Positions 1-8,284 of a DNA stretch of 64,000 nt are shown here, piece after piece. Numbering within the stretch: the first letter of the stretch is position 1; each line of letters starts with the position of its first letter. The notes under the pieces were generated by a model that saw only the letters and a list, made by a program, of their open reading frames with translations, was not told the origin of the DNA and made no database searches. Source of the DNA: Dokdonia pacifica (GTDB taxonomy: Bacteria > Bacteroidota > Bacteroidia > Flavobacteriales > Flavobacteriaceae); contig NZ_FZNY01000004.1 in assembly GCF_900188275.1 (NCBI RefSeq), forward strand, positions 186,001 through 250,000. The letters run 5' to 3'. Made by a program: the position numbers and the translations under genes.

Positions 1-200
1 ACTTTTGCAATACTTTGTATAGAAAACAAGGTGTTTGCATCACCAGCGGTATATTGAGTACCATCATTGGTAGTCAAACATACGCCAAAATGAGCAGGGT
101 CTACTTTGCCTAATTCAGGAATATAGGTAGCCACATTTCCTTTATTTTCTATGCTTTTGATATAGGTGTAGGTGTCTTCAATGATGTTTTGACAGTTCAT
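1..200 (-). CDS. glsA: Glutaminase (partial, N-terminal part only)
   Basis: The minus strand from the ATG at 198-200 to the window edge reads as the N-terminus of a serine-dependent glutaminase, which hydrolyses glutamine to glutamate and ammonia in the cytoplasm. The segment IENKGNVATYIPELGKVD is the usual opening of the family, and it is followed by FGVCLTTNDGTQYTAGDA and the active-site stretch FSIQSIAK with the Ser-x-x-Lys pair. About 66 residues are visible of a family length near 300, so the gene simply runs off the window. It starts 3 bases after the stop of the upstream membrane protein gene and is probably co-transcribed with it. Family recognition is from motifs only. Confidence 0.85.
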   Translation of the reverse strand, partial: MNCQNIIEDTYTYIKSIENKGNVATYIPELGKVDPAHFGVCLTTNDGTQYTAGDANTLFSIQSIAK

Positions 201-203
201 AGG

Positions 204-575
204 TTATTCATGTCTTACGTAGTACTTCTCAAATATAAGAATTAGAACTCCGCCTATTGAATATGCAACAATATCTTTCCAGTCAAACGTCGTCCCAAGT
301 ATGATTTTTGCAATTTGGTTATTTGATAAACCGATCCAATGTATGAATGAAGTGGCTTGTATAGCTTCCACTACATATGCAAAAAAGAGTACACCTATAA
401 TTGCTTTTAGATATGAGGTTTTTATAAATGTTCTTACAAAACAATAGATCAGAATTACTACCAGCATATCTCCTATAAACGGACGAATAATCGTGTCATT
501 TATAAAAAGAGCAATGCATACTTCTATGATAAGGAGCAGGCAAAATGTGAGAAAATATTTGAGATTAAATGTCAT
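204..575 (-). CDS. DUF2809-type small membrane protein
   Basis: A 123-residue protein with four likely membrane helices and short loops. The segments RPFIGDMLVVILIYCFVR and FDWKDIVAYSIGG match what I know of the DUF2809 family, inner-membrane proteins of unknown function found widely in Bacteroidota. The length is normal for the family. It lies in a run of minus-strand membrane-protein genes and ends 3 bases before the glutaminase start, so translation of the two may be coupled. No catalytic residues can be proposed. Confidence 0.8.
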   Translation of the reverse strand: MTFNLKYFLTFCLLLIIEVCIALFINDTIIRPFIGDMLVVILIYCFVRTFIKTSYLKAIIGVLFFAYVVEAIQATSFIHWIGLSNNQIAKIILGTTFDWKDIVAYSIGGVLILIFEKYYVRHE

Positions 576-661
576 GTCTATTGTGAAAAATTAGTCTATA
601 CAAAGCTCTCGGTCCTGTTTCTCCTAGAGGGAGAAATGATATACAATAGGATTATTAGCTT

Positions 662-1321
662 TTAATCTTTTGACAAGTTAGATATTTTAATGGCATGGTA
701 GAACAATCCTATAATACAAGCATATCCAAAAGTGACTATCCATGTTTGTGAGTAGGTGAAAGGATGTCGTATACGCATAACAATATCCTCAAAAAGTGCC
801 ATAGGATTTTGTAAAATATCCCAACTATTCCATCGTAAAAAACGACCTAAATAAATACCAAAACCACATAGGATAAAGATGCTTATTAATACGAAGGGAA
901 ACCATTTAGATGCTATTTTTTTGGATAGAATCCTTTTCATGTCTTGAATAGTTAATGTCATAATAAATAATCCATACGCCGCAAATGAAAACAATAGCAT
1001 CGCATCATACCAGACTATGTTCTGAGAGGTATGTCTTAAATGTTGTAAATCTGTAATGAGATAAGGGGTGTTAGGTAAAAATAGTAACCATACTCCAAAA
1101 ATAGGAAGGAGTATCCAAGTGTTATGATGCCAATTCTTTTTACTTTGTACGAGTAATGTAATACTATAAGGAATAAAAGCAAGAAAGAGATTCCACGCTA
1201 AGAATAAATAGAAAAAGGAACCGGTGACTTTAATACGCATTGTGAGTAATAAAGCACAAAATAAAAACCCTATACATAGTGTGCTTAACTCGTCTATTTT
1301 AGATATAATAAGTTGTTTCAT
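662..1321 (-). CDS. DUF1361 membrane protein
   Basis: A 219-residue inner-membrane protein with six to seven likely helices. The stretches LFLPNTPYLITDLQHL (about residues 80-95) and GIYLGRFLRWNSWDILQNP (about 155-173) are the hallmark conserved segments of the DUF1361 family, whose function is unknown. Its ATG directly abuts the stop codon of the preceding 95-residue gene, so the two are almost certainly in one transcript with the DUF4173-like and COQ4-like genes upstream. Confidence 0.85.
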   Translation of the reverse strand: MKQLIISKIDELSTLCIGFLFCALLLTMRIKVTGSFFYLFLAWNLFLAFIPYSITLLVQSKKNWHHNTWILLPIFGVWLLFLPNTPYLITDLQHLRHTSQNIVWYDAMLLFSFAAYGLFIMTLTIQDMKRILSKKIASKWFPFVLISIFILCGFGIYLGRFLRWNSWDILQNPMALFEDIVMRIRHPFTYSQTWIVTFGYACIIGLFYHAIKISNLSKD

Positions 1322-1609
1322 TTATTTGAAGTTTGTTTTAATTACGATTAGTATTGCTTGAATAATTCCGAGAATCCAATAAGTAGGAAATCTTAAAAAA
1401 GTATAGAGCACTTCAAAATTATCTACTATTCCAATTGTCATTTGTACATATTTTATTTCGATGATTTGCGAGGTCAATGGGAGTACACCTCCAAAAAGGA
1501 TGCATCCCAAAATGCAACCTGTATTTCCTTCTAACTTTTCATTCCAAAATGTATAATTCAAGAAGATTAAAATTCCAATGACTACGTAGTCAAAATATCC
1601 AATTAGCAT
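1322..1609 (-). CDS. Small membrane protein, unknown
   Basis: A 95-residue protein with about three hydrophobic helices. I do not recognise a family. It sits between the DUF4173-like gene (5-base gap) and the DUF1361 gene (no gap), in the same orientation, which is the main reason to regard it as real. The gene has no overlapping competitor on either strand. Confidence 0.65.
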   Translation of the reverse strand: MLIGYFDYVVIGILIFLNYTFWNEKLEGNTGCILGCILFGGVLPLTSQIIEIKYVQMTIGIVDNFEVLYTFLRFPTYWILGIIQAILIVIKTNFK

Positions 1610-1614
1610 AGATC

Positions 1615-3027
1615 CTATTTTTTAGATACCATCTTTTGATATGTAATTCCTTGTAAGGTTTTTGATTGCCAGGTTTGGTTTTGCAACTCTTTTATATAGT
1701 TCTCATAGTGATACGTAATGGCTTCCATTCTAGGTGGAGGGAATTTTTCTGGGTGCGCTTTCGCGAAAGCGTATAAAAGATCAATGTGATTACGTCCCAT
1801 AGACTCTAAATACACAAGATCAGGACGTTCTACTTGTGATAAATTATAACGTGTAATTTCTCTATTCCAACTAAAGCTACTCATCATCACAATGACTATA
1901 AATGCGATTCTAGCATTGAGGCGTACTAGATACATGACATTTTTACGATAAGCTACCTTAAGATAGGTGGTGAGCAAACCTGCAATACATAGTGTTAAGT
2001 AAATACCTACGCCAATACGTTTATAGGTGAGTCCAAAATCGGTGATATAGATATAATTCTTATAAGCCGTTATAAGTACAAGGACGCAGTTTAAAAGAAT
2101 CCATATATAGGTGAGTATTCGTAAACGCTTGCTTTTTTTATAGAAATTGAGATTGCCTCTAAAAAAGATAAGAATCAATGAGATAGCAATAATGATAGAT
2201 GCAATTAAGGCATTTACTCCTTCGTGTACTGTTTTAGAGAGTTCGGATGCGTGTTCAAATGAATTGGTGGTTACATACCAGACATCTACAACTAGAAAAA
2301 AGAGAATCAATGCATTGAGAACTCCAATGACGAGTGAGCCTAGTAATTGTTCTTTGTGTAAGAGGGGTTCTTGAGTTTCTGAAATAGATTTTTCAGATAG
2401 GTTTAATACCACATTTCGATCTGCATTTGTAAGTGGATCTAAAGATGCAGGAGCTGTGATATTGTTTATTAATAGATACCCCATCAGGGTAAATAACATC
2501 CAAGAAAAATTAATAAAACTAAGATCTATGGCGTTTACCCATTCTTCAAAAATAGGATTGATTTTACTATAAAGCGTCGCAAAAATGATAGGAAGTCCTA
2601 CTACTAATAACACGGTTAAGATGATAAAACCGTAGTCGCGTTTTTTCTTAGGAGTGAGTTTCTTTTTTTCATCCCTGGGCGTCATATAATAGTGTAATGC
2701 TCCTACGATAGATTGGTACAAGCCATTTATGCCTTGTACATAGATAGAGTTTTGCGCCCCAGAAATTGTTCCTGCAAATATTATAAAGGTGATAAAGGAC
2801 ATAAAAATAGCCAATGAACTATGATTTGTGAAGACAAAAAATGAAGTGAGGAGATAGATGCAAGATGCAATGCGCATGTCTGCTCTTTTAAAAACTTCTG
2901 GACGCATGATAACAACCGCTATGATTGCGATGATAGCAAAGATAAACAGGTTAAGTCCTATGTTTTGGTTGTAGAATAATGTGCTAAATCCTAAAGCACT
3001 GATCCATAAAATGAGTTGACGTTTCAT
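1615..3027 (-). CDS. DUF4173/DUF4153-like polytopic membrane protein
   Basis: A 470-residue protein with about twelve membrane helices and a soluble C-terminal tail of about 80 residues. The central stretch with GVNALIASIIIAISLILIFF, FRGNLNFY and FGLTYKRIGVGIYL resembles the DUF4173 family, integral membrane proteins of unknown role. The start overlaps the stop of the COQ4-like gene by 4 bases (ATGA), typical of translational coupling. The codons for LLYAFAKAHP near residue 420 contain a copy of the dispersed palindrome CGCTTTCGCGAAAGCG, so part of this protein sequence may derive from a repeat insertion. Confidence 0.75.
   Translation of the reverse strand: MKRQLILWISALGFSTLFYNQNIGLNLFIFAIIAIIAVVIMRPEVFKRADMRIASCIYLLTSFFVFTNHSSLAIFMSFITFIIFAGTISGAQNSIYVQGINGLYQSIVGALHYYMTPRDEKKKLTPKKKRDYGFIILTVLLVVGLPIIFATLYSKINPIFEEWVNAIDLSFINFSWMLFTLMGYLLINNITAPASLDPLTNADRNVVLNLSEKSISETQEPLLHKEQLLGSLVIGVLNALILFFLVVDVWYVTTNSFEHASELSKTVHEGVNALIASIIIAISLILIFFRGNLNFYKKSKRLRILTYIWILLNCVLVLITAYKNYIYITDFGLTYKRIGVGIYLTLCIAGLLTTYLKVAYRKNVMYLVRLNARIAFIVIVMMSSFSWNREITRYNLSQVERPDLVYLESMGRNHIDLLYAFAKAHPEKFPPPRMEAITYHYENYIKELQNQTWQSKTLQGITYQKMVSKK
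1756..1771. repeat. Dispersed palindrome, in-frame copy
   Basis: A perfect 16-bp palindrome CGCTTTCGCGAAAGCG inside the DUF4173-like gene, where it encodes AFAKA. It is one of nine full or near-full copies in the window. Confidence 0.9.
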
Positions 3028-3494
3028 AGTGTTGTGATTTTAAAAGTGTATTGTAGTTTGATGAGGGGTTGGTGTAATAGTTTTAAAAAATTGAGGTGAT
3101 AAAAAGCATGCGCTTTCCTTCCTTTTTTATAGGCACTCCAGAACTGTTTGATATGATCTGGAAATAATAAAGTTCCTATGGTGAGTACGATAAATAGGTA
3201 TAGAGATCGTTTGCCATTTCCAAAAAGGTAAAATTGCATGGCAATCTCATCAGGTACAGAGATACCACTTCCAGTAAGTACGTGATAGATATCGTGATCT
3301 TCTAGTTGAGGTTCTGGAGTAAAGTGATGTTGTAGTAAGAAACAACCTAAATGATATCCTAAGCTTTCTATAGGATATGTAAGTAGCTCCTTGACAGAAA
3401 TATCCCAAGGCTCTTCATTTTTAAATAACCATCTATAAGGGAGTTTACTCCATTCATAAAGACGTTCTAGAATTAAATATCGTAGTGTTTTCAT
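3024..3494 (-). CDS. COQ4-like protein with HDxxHx11E motif
   Basis: A 156-residue protein carrying His67-Asp68-Ile-Tyr-His71 followed after exactly eleven residues by Glu83. This HDxxHx11E pattern is the zinc-ligand signature of COQ4, a ubiquinone-biosynthesis scaffold in mitochondria and proteobacteria. One hydrophobic segment lies near residues 94-112. Flavobacteria normally use menaquinone, so the role here is probably not COQ assembly as known; the family link rests on the motif and on the flanking GSGISVPDEIAMQFYLFGNG. The gene is the first of the operon read towards the glutaminase, and an operator-like palindrome lies 12 bases before its start. Confidence 0.7.
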   Translation of the reverse strand: MKTLRYLILERLYEWSKLPYRWLFKNEEPWDISVKELLTYPIESLGYHLGCFLLQHHFTPEPQLEDHDIYHVLTGSGISVPDEIAMQFYLFGNGKRSLYLFIVLTIGTLLFPDHIKQFWSAYKKGRKAHAFYHLNFLKLLHQPLIKLQYTFKITTL

Positions 3495-3505
3495 AATTAT
3501 AAAGT

Positions 3506-3522
3506 ACTTTGAATTTCAAAGT
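3506..3522. promoter_or_regulatory. Operator-like palindrome upstream of the COQ4-like gene
   Basis: ACTTTGAATTTCAAAGT is an 8-bp perfect inverted repeat around one central base, directly upstream of the COQ4-like operon and 24 bases downstream of a winged-helix regulator gene. The same site with one changed central base occurs at 8105-8121. I infer that it binds the adjacent regulator or a relative. Confidence 0.6.
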
Positions 3523-3545
3523 AAAATGATAAAAAAATATAGTTA

Positions 3546-3836
3546 TTATTTCCCGATCAGTTTTTCTAAGGCTTCAATATGTTTTTTAAATGCGGCTTTT
3601 CCTTTTCTGGTGGCACGATAACTTGTGTTTGGTTTTCTGCCTATAAACGTTTTGTTTACAGAGATATATTCTTCTTTCTCTAAGGCTTTTGTATGACTTG
3701 CTAAATTACCATCGGTAGCGCCAAGAAGTTCTTTAAGTTCTTTAAAGTCGGCACTTTCATTTACCATAAGTACACTCATAATCCCAAGACGTATCCTGTG
3801 ATCAAAAGCTTTATTTATGTTGTTTATTATTGACAT
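3546..3836 (-). CDS. Winged-helix transcriptional regulator (ArsR/MarR-like)
   Basis: A 96-residue single-domain DNA-binding protein. HRIRLGIMSVLMV opens the first helix, the recognition region is about residues 30-55 (FKELKELLGATDGNLASHTKAL), and the basic wing is KTFIGRKPNTSYRATRKGK. This is the small winged-helix type (Pfam HTH_34-like) common in Bacteroidota next to membrane proteins. It starts 22 bases after the stop of the MSEP-CTERM gene, so it may be co-transcribed with the exosortase pair, and it is followed by the palindrome at 3506-3522, a plausible target. Confidence 0.85.
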   Translation of the reverse strand: MSIINNINKAFDHRIRLGIMSVLMVNESADFKELKELLGATDGNLASHTKALEKEEYISVNKTFIGRKPNTSYRATRKGKAAFKKHIEALEKLIGK

Positions 3837-3846
3837 TTTTTGGTGT

Positions 3847-3858
3847 GCTTTCGCGAAA
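3847..3858. repeat. Dispersed palindrome, truncated copy
   Basis: GCTTTCGCGAAA, twelve bases of the dispersed palindrome, fills the 22-base gap between the MSEP-CTERM gene stop and the regulator start. Confidence 0.8.
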
Positions 3859-6690
3859 TTACAATTCCTTCTTTTTATATGTTGTTAATTTATGCTGTCT
3901 TTTTTTTCTATACCATAAGATCCCTCCTAGGAGTATTGCTATTATATAAATACTTGGCTCACTCATACGTCTTGTATCTTCTCCAAGATCTAATGATTTT
4001 TTACCTGACAATACTTGTTGTTGCTTCTTCTTTAAAATTGCTTTTTGAGCATCGTTTTCGACAACAATATATGACGTTACAGGGGTCATGATGTTAGATT
4101 TAAAGCTAGATTTTACTAACGATAACCATTCTTTGTCAGCCATTTCTGGGTGTAATATTTGCGACTTCCACGCTGCTTGTAATGTAAGTGCAGATGCCCA
4201 GTCTTTGTTTTTAATTTCCTCTACAGGGATTTCAAAAAGGTCTTTCTTTAAGATAATGGTAGGTAAACTATCATTCTTAAGGTATGTTGTGACATTATTG
4301 GCATCCTGATAGACTAATGTTTTGTGATTAAAGACAATCGGAAGGCTATCTTGTATAGATATTGCTGGATTCGTAATTAGTGAGTGATGACGTAGCTCAT
4401 GATCTTCTCCTAGGCTGTAAAAGAAGTCACTTTCTGGGAATGTAAATTTCCAATCTGAAAAATTGGTGTCAAAAATAGCACTTTGTAAATCGTTTGTTAC
4501 AACTACTATGATAGGGTAGGAGGTGTCATTTGTATTGTATGAATTATAGAGTACAGATTTGATAGCTCTATCTACATAAAAACCTCCTTCAAAAGTTTGT
4601 GCTTTTAAACGTTCTTCCCAGTCTTGGCCCAATGGTTCTGTATGTGTATATTGATTTGTATAGCTGATTTTTCCATTTTCTGCTATAGAAGGATACTTAC
4701 GAATAATCGTATTTATTTGGTTTCTTACAGCTACGTTTGCGCTATCTTTTTTATCAGATATATCCGTAATAAAGTGGAAGTAGGGAGTACGTTGGGTTTC
4801 TTTTAAGTTCTTTTTTTCTTGTGGAGAAATATAGACTGCATGCTCATTTTCAAAATTGGTGAAGGTCTCTTGTTGTTCTCCAAGTTGTACTTGATGGCCA
4901 TCAATAGTCAATTGGATAGGGTCTTTATGTAAAAGTTCTATTCCTGTTTTTCTAACCTCTTTTTCTCCGAAAGGGAATACTTTAAAAGCTACTTTATTTC
5001 CAGTGAGATAATACAATATACCAGGGTCTCTGTTTTCATTTCTAATATTAGAAAACACCCACATTGCCGATTTTTTCTCGGCTAGAATTCCCATTTCTTT
5101 TGTGTCACCTACGTATAAATAATAATCGCTTATCCATGCTCCTTCGGGTAATGTAATCGTTGTTGTGTATTCGAGAAATCGCGAATCACTCGTATTGGTA
5201 ATCTCTAGATCAATCCAACTTTTCCAAGCATTCTGAGAGGTGTCAAACGTACTATTTGTAGCAATATCTGTAATAGCAACATTTTTATTGCTACTATTTC
5301 TAGACCAAAAGTGATCCTTGTCTTCATCAAAAAAGATACGTTCAATGGTATTTATTTTTTTGTTAGAAAGTGTTAAGTTATCTAATACTAACCAATTGAA
5401 ATAAGTAGATAGGTAGGGTTGTTGTCCATCAAAAATAAAATCTCGGTTATCTCCTTTATGATTTTTTACAACGTTCAGTGTTTTTTTTAGAGACGTACGC
5501 TTGATGTTGTATGTTTTTGAGTAGTCAGGGTTATATACATAATCAAGAGTTTCATGTAACGTGTTTCTATCCTGTATATAGCTTAGTGTAATGCTAATGG
5601 GGAGTATTAAAAAACCACCAATAACAATAGCCCAGATTATTTTTTTTGAAAAGTAATCTTTTAGAAAATGAATGTCTTTTATTAATTCATTGATATGAAT
5701 AATAAATACAACTAATGGGGTGAGTAATAAAAACCCTGTACCAATAAGAATTAATGCAATTACAGATATAGGTAAGAAAGGTAGAAAAACGATAAAGAAA
5801 TAAAATGTAAATGCAAGTGTAAAGCTTCTCCCTATGATAAGTAGTAAGCGGTAATTTCTTTTTTCAAGATTAGGAAGGCATATAAACATACCATTTAGAA
5901 TGGCAAGTATATAAAACAATGGATGATTAAAATCACCAAAGATTCCTGCACTATTAGTACCAAATGGATGAAATATTTGGCCATTATTTATGAGTAGACC
6001 AAGTATTGGCAATAGAATTAATACTGGGATTTTCCAGAAATATTGATATTTTTTTAAAACACCACTTTTTTTTGTTGAAAGAATATAAATCCCACGAATT
6101 AAAAAGAACAAGAATATGAGTGTACATATAATGATGACAATCAGTATAACATGCATATCATAATCATCTTCTAAAGATTTCCATAAGGGTATGATTACTT
6201 GTAGGAATACATATAATAGAATAGGAATTGCTATAGCGGCAAGAAAATTTTTCCAAGCTTTATGATTTTTTTTATTTGAAGTAAGAGCCGTAACTAAGAC
6301 AAATAAAGCATATGCTAGTGTAGGCATTAAGAAAGTCCCAACATATATCATTAAATCTCCAGATAGCATCCATCTAGGAATTGAAAAAGGAATGATGTCA
6401 TTTGAGAAATATCCAAATAAGTAAATAAATGGAATATAAGTACATAAGGCTGCAATGCTATAGAAAAAAGATACTTGCTTTTTCTTTATAATCAGATAAA
6501 GTGCATAGATAAAACTAAGCGATGAAAGCGCAACCAATACCCATACAAAAGACTTCCATAACGAGATATTTCCTTCTTCTAAGAGGCTTTCAATAATTGA
6601 AAACTCTCCGAAGAAGATAGAAAGCAACACCACTACTGGAAGTGTGTTTATGACTAAAATCCATTTAGGATTACGTAAGTTTTGCATCAC
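3859..6690 (-). CDS. MSEP-CTERM sorting domain protein (exosortase K substrate)
   Basis: A 943-residue protein with about a dozen membrane helices in residues 1-380, then a large soluble part. The region around residues 480-600 resembles a VIT-type beta domain and is followed by a vWA-like alpha/beta region. The tail from residue 909 reads MSEPSIYIIAILLGGILWYR followed by a basic cluster: a short motif, a transmembrane helix and positive charges, as in exosortase sorting signals. The literal MSEP motif is that of the MSEP-CTERM family, which is paired one-to-one with exosortase K in Bacteroidota. The exosortase gene precedes it and overlaps it by 20 bases. The biological role of the family is unknown. 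Confidence 0.85.
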   Translation of the reverse strand: MMQNLRNPKWILVINTLPVVVLLSIFFGEFSIIESLLEEGNISLWKSFVWVLVALSSLSFIYALYLIIKKKQVSFFYSIAALCTYIPFIYLFGYFSNDIIPFSIPRWMLSGDLMIYVGTFLMPTLAYALFVLVTALTSNKKNHKAWKNFLAAIAIPILLYVFLQVIIPLWKSLEDDYDMHVILIVIIICTLIFLFFLIRGIYILSTKKSGVLKKYQYFWKIPVLILLPILGLLINNGQIFHPFGTNSAGIFGDFNHPLFYILAILNGMFICLPNLEKRNYRLLLIIGRSFTLAFTFYFFIVFLPFLPISVIALILIGTGFLLLTPLVVFIIHINELIKDIHFLKDYFSKKIIWAIVIGGFLILPISITLSYIQDRNTLHETLDYVYNPDYSKTYNIKRTSLKKTLNVVKNHKGDNRDFIFDGQQPYLSTYFNWLVLDNLTLSNKKINTIERIFFDEDKDHFWSRNSSNKNVAITDIATNSTFDTSQNAWKSWIDLEITNTSDSRFLEYTTTITLPEGAWISDYYLYVGDTKEMGILAEKKSAMWVFSNIRNENRDPGILYYLTGNKVAFKVFPFGEKEVRKTGIELLHKDPIQLTIDGHQVQLGEQQETFTNFENEHAVYISPQEKKNLKETQRTPYFHFITDISDKKDSANVAVRNQINTIIRKYPSIAENGKISYTNQYTHTEPLGQDWEERLKAQTFEGGFYVDRAIKSVLYNSYNTNDTSYPIIVVVTNDLQSAIFDTNFSDWKFTFPESDFFYSLGEDHELRHHSLITNPAISIQDSLPIVFNHKTLVYQDANNVTTYLKNDSLPTIILKKDLFEIPVEEIKNKDWASALTLQAAWKSQILHPEMADKEWLSLVKSSFKSNIMTPVTSYIVVENDAQKAILKKKQQQVLSGKKSLDLGEDTRRMSEPSIYIIAILLGGILWYRKKRQHKLTTYKKKEL

Positions 6691-7204
6691 TTTTTTTATG
6701 GGTTAATATGCGTTCTATTAGCAAATACGTCAACACAAGAAAGGTTAAGTTGGTGGTAATACCTATAACTTGATGCGTAATGCTTGGATCTATATGTAAA
6801 ATGGAAATATCTTGACGTTGTATGATTATTGATGTGAAAATTCGAGCACTATTTACTCCTATGGTGAATAGATATGCTCCAATAATCGAAATCCATAGTG
6901 TATTTATTTTTTGAAATCTAGTGGTAGTATGTCTTAGAAGTAAGATGGTAAACATTATAAAAGATAACAACCAGAAATTATAGCCTGAACAGGATTTGTC
7001 TATAATGATATTAAGCTTCTCATAAAAATACCCACTATCTTGTCCATAGGTAGCTTGTAATCCTGTTAACAACGAAATCATTTTGTTGGTTGGATGAAGT
7101 AAAAAGTCAAGATCTTCAGTGCCAGCATACCTGTAACCTACTTTTAATACTATAAAAAGTACAAAAGCAATTATATAATATGGTATGTTTTTATTAGTAA
7201 TCAT
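6671..7204 (-). CDS. xrtK: Exosortase K
   Basis: A 177-residue integral membrane protein of five or six helices with the exosortase catalytic layout: Cys72 in KSCSGYNF, Arg121 in VNSARIF and His144 in ITHQVIG. Exosortases are transpeptidase-like enzymes that cleave and sort C-terminally tagged proteins at the inner membrane. The length is short, as expected for the K type rather than the EpsH type. Its single likely substrate, with an MSEP tail, is encoded immediately downstream in an overlapping frame. Assignment to K rather than N rests on the MSEP motif of that neighbour. Confidence 0.85.
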   Translation of the reverse strand: MITNKNIPYYIIAFVLFIVLKVGYRYAGTEDLDFLLHPTNKMISLLTGLQATYGQDSGYFYEKLNIIIDKSCSGYNFWLLSFIMFTILLLRHTTTRFQKINTLWISIIGAYLFTIGVNSARIFTSIIIQRQDISILHIDPSITHQVIGITTNLTFLVLTYLLIERILTHKKSDAKLT

Positions 7205-7246
7205 GAGTTATTCTAAATCCTTTCTTATAGTATTTCTATTTTGAGT

Positions 7247-7369
7247 CGGAAAGTTTATTTTAAAATGTTTTAAAAATTACATTTTAAAAGTAAACAACCA
7301 CCCAATTATTCTTTTTTTACATCATACTTCATATACATCACACTCCCATAAATAATATGTAATACCCCA
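7247..7369. repeat. 123-bp direct repeat, copy 1
   Basis: Identical by eye to 7384-7506 over 123 bases, with period 137 and a 14-base spacer. It contains a non-coding copy of the last about 21 codons and stop of the 217-residue membrane protein gene, plus its terminator-like hairpin. Confidence 0.95.
7255..7292. terminator. AT-only hairpin, copy 1
   Basis: TTTTAAAATGT and ACATTTTAAAA form a perfect 11-bp stem with a 10-base loop. It lies downstream of the 217-residue gene and again in the second repeat copy at about 7393-7429. A terminator role is plausible but no GC-rich stem is present. Confidence 0.4.
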
Positions 7370-7383
7370 TATCGTTTCTGTTA

Positions 7384-7506
7384 CGGAAAGTTTATTTTAA
7401 AATGTTTTAAAAATTACATTTTAAAAGTAAACAACCACCCAATTATTCTTTTTTTACATCATACTTCATATACATCACACTCCCATAAATAATATGTAAT
7501 ACCCCA
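7384..7506. repeat. 123-bp direct repeat, copy 2 (covers the real gene end)
   Basis: Second copy of the 123-bp duplication; bases 7443-7506 are the authentic 3' end of the membrane protein gene and the rest is its downstream flank. Confidence 0.95.
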
Positions 7507-8096
7507 AAACCGAGTGCCCAAAAATAGAGACCATACCCTATAAATTGTGTGCTTATGAGTCCTATGATTACATTGGCAAGGCCTAAATATTTAATATCTC
7601 CTAATGTAAATTTACTTGCATTAATCAAAGCCAATCCATAAAAAATTAATGTACAGGGAGCCACTAATCCTATCAAGCCGTATTGTAATAAAACCATGCA
7701 AAAAGCTCCCCCTGTAAGTAGCGGAATCGAAAAGTTAATAAGCAATCTTCTTGAAGAAGGATCCCATATTTTTTCCTCATGTTTTTTTGCTTTACGTATG
7801 GTGAGTATAATTCCAGTAACTACTGCTGCAACAAGTACAACAAGCGCTACTAAGAATAATTTAGTGCCTGACGGATGCGCTAAATAAGCATTAATCAATC
7901 CTACAACCGAGGCATACCTAGCACCACCTGTAGTAAGCTGTTCGGTTGTAAGAATGTTATGAGCTACAAATGCACCAATTAAGGCGTATATCCCCGCAAG
8001 TATTCCTGAAAGTCCGCTTAATGACATAAATCTTGAGGATTTACGCATCATGGACTTGATACTCACAATGTCTTCTAAATATTTATTTGACTCCAT
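7443..8096 (-). CDS. Conserved polytopic membrane protein, unknown
   Basis: A 217-residue protein with a short cytoplasmic N-terminus (MESNKYLEDIVSIKSMM) and six likely membrane helices. Such proteins occur in Flavobacteria next to small winged-helix regulators, but I know no function. Its start is 8 bases from a 17-bp palindrome (8105-8121) shared with the COQ4-like operon, so both are likely under one regulator. The last 64 bases of the gene are duplicated downstream at 7306-7369. Confidence 0.8.
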   Translation of the reverse strand: MESNKYLEDIVSIKSMMRKSSRFMSLSGLSGILAGIYALIGAFVAHNILTTEQLTTGGARYASVVGLINAYLAHPSGTKLFLVALVVLVAAVVTGIILTIRKAKKHEEKIWDPSSRRLLINFSIPLLTGGAFCMVLLQYGLIGLVAPCTLIFYGLALINASKFTLGDIKYLGLANVIIGLISTQFIGYGLYFWALGFGVLHIIYGSVMYMKYDVKKE

Positions 8097-8104
8097 AATA
8101 AAGT

Positions 8105-8121
8105 ACTTTGAAATTCAAAGT
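8105..8121. promoter_or_regulatory. Operator-like palindrome upstream of the 217-residue membrane protein
   Basis: ACTTTGAAATTCAAAGT, the same inverted repeat as at 3506-3522 with a different central base. Both are preceded by AAGT, and both sit about 10 bases upstream of a start codon, a position that would block initiation. Confidence 0.6.
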
Positions 8122-8257
8122 TAATAATTATTTTGAGATTTGCAAATACATGATAATATTACTTGTGTTAATTATCTGTTATTTAAAACACAGGTTAGTG
8201 GAGGATGTAGGTATGCTTACCTAATTTTAAGGGTGTGTGATGTTCTTAAATTCAGTA

Positions 8258-8277
8258 TACGCTTTCGCGAAAGCGTA
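8258..8277. repeat. Dispersed palindrome, longest copy
   Basis: TACGCTTTCGCGAAAGCGTA, a perfect 20-bp palindrome, ends 7 bases after the PorP/SprF gene (in its reading direction) and could act as its terminator stem. Confidence 0.9.
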
Positions 8278-8284
8278 CAATTAT

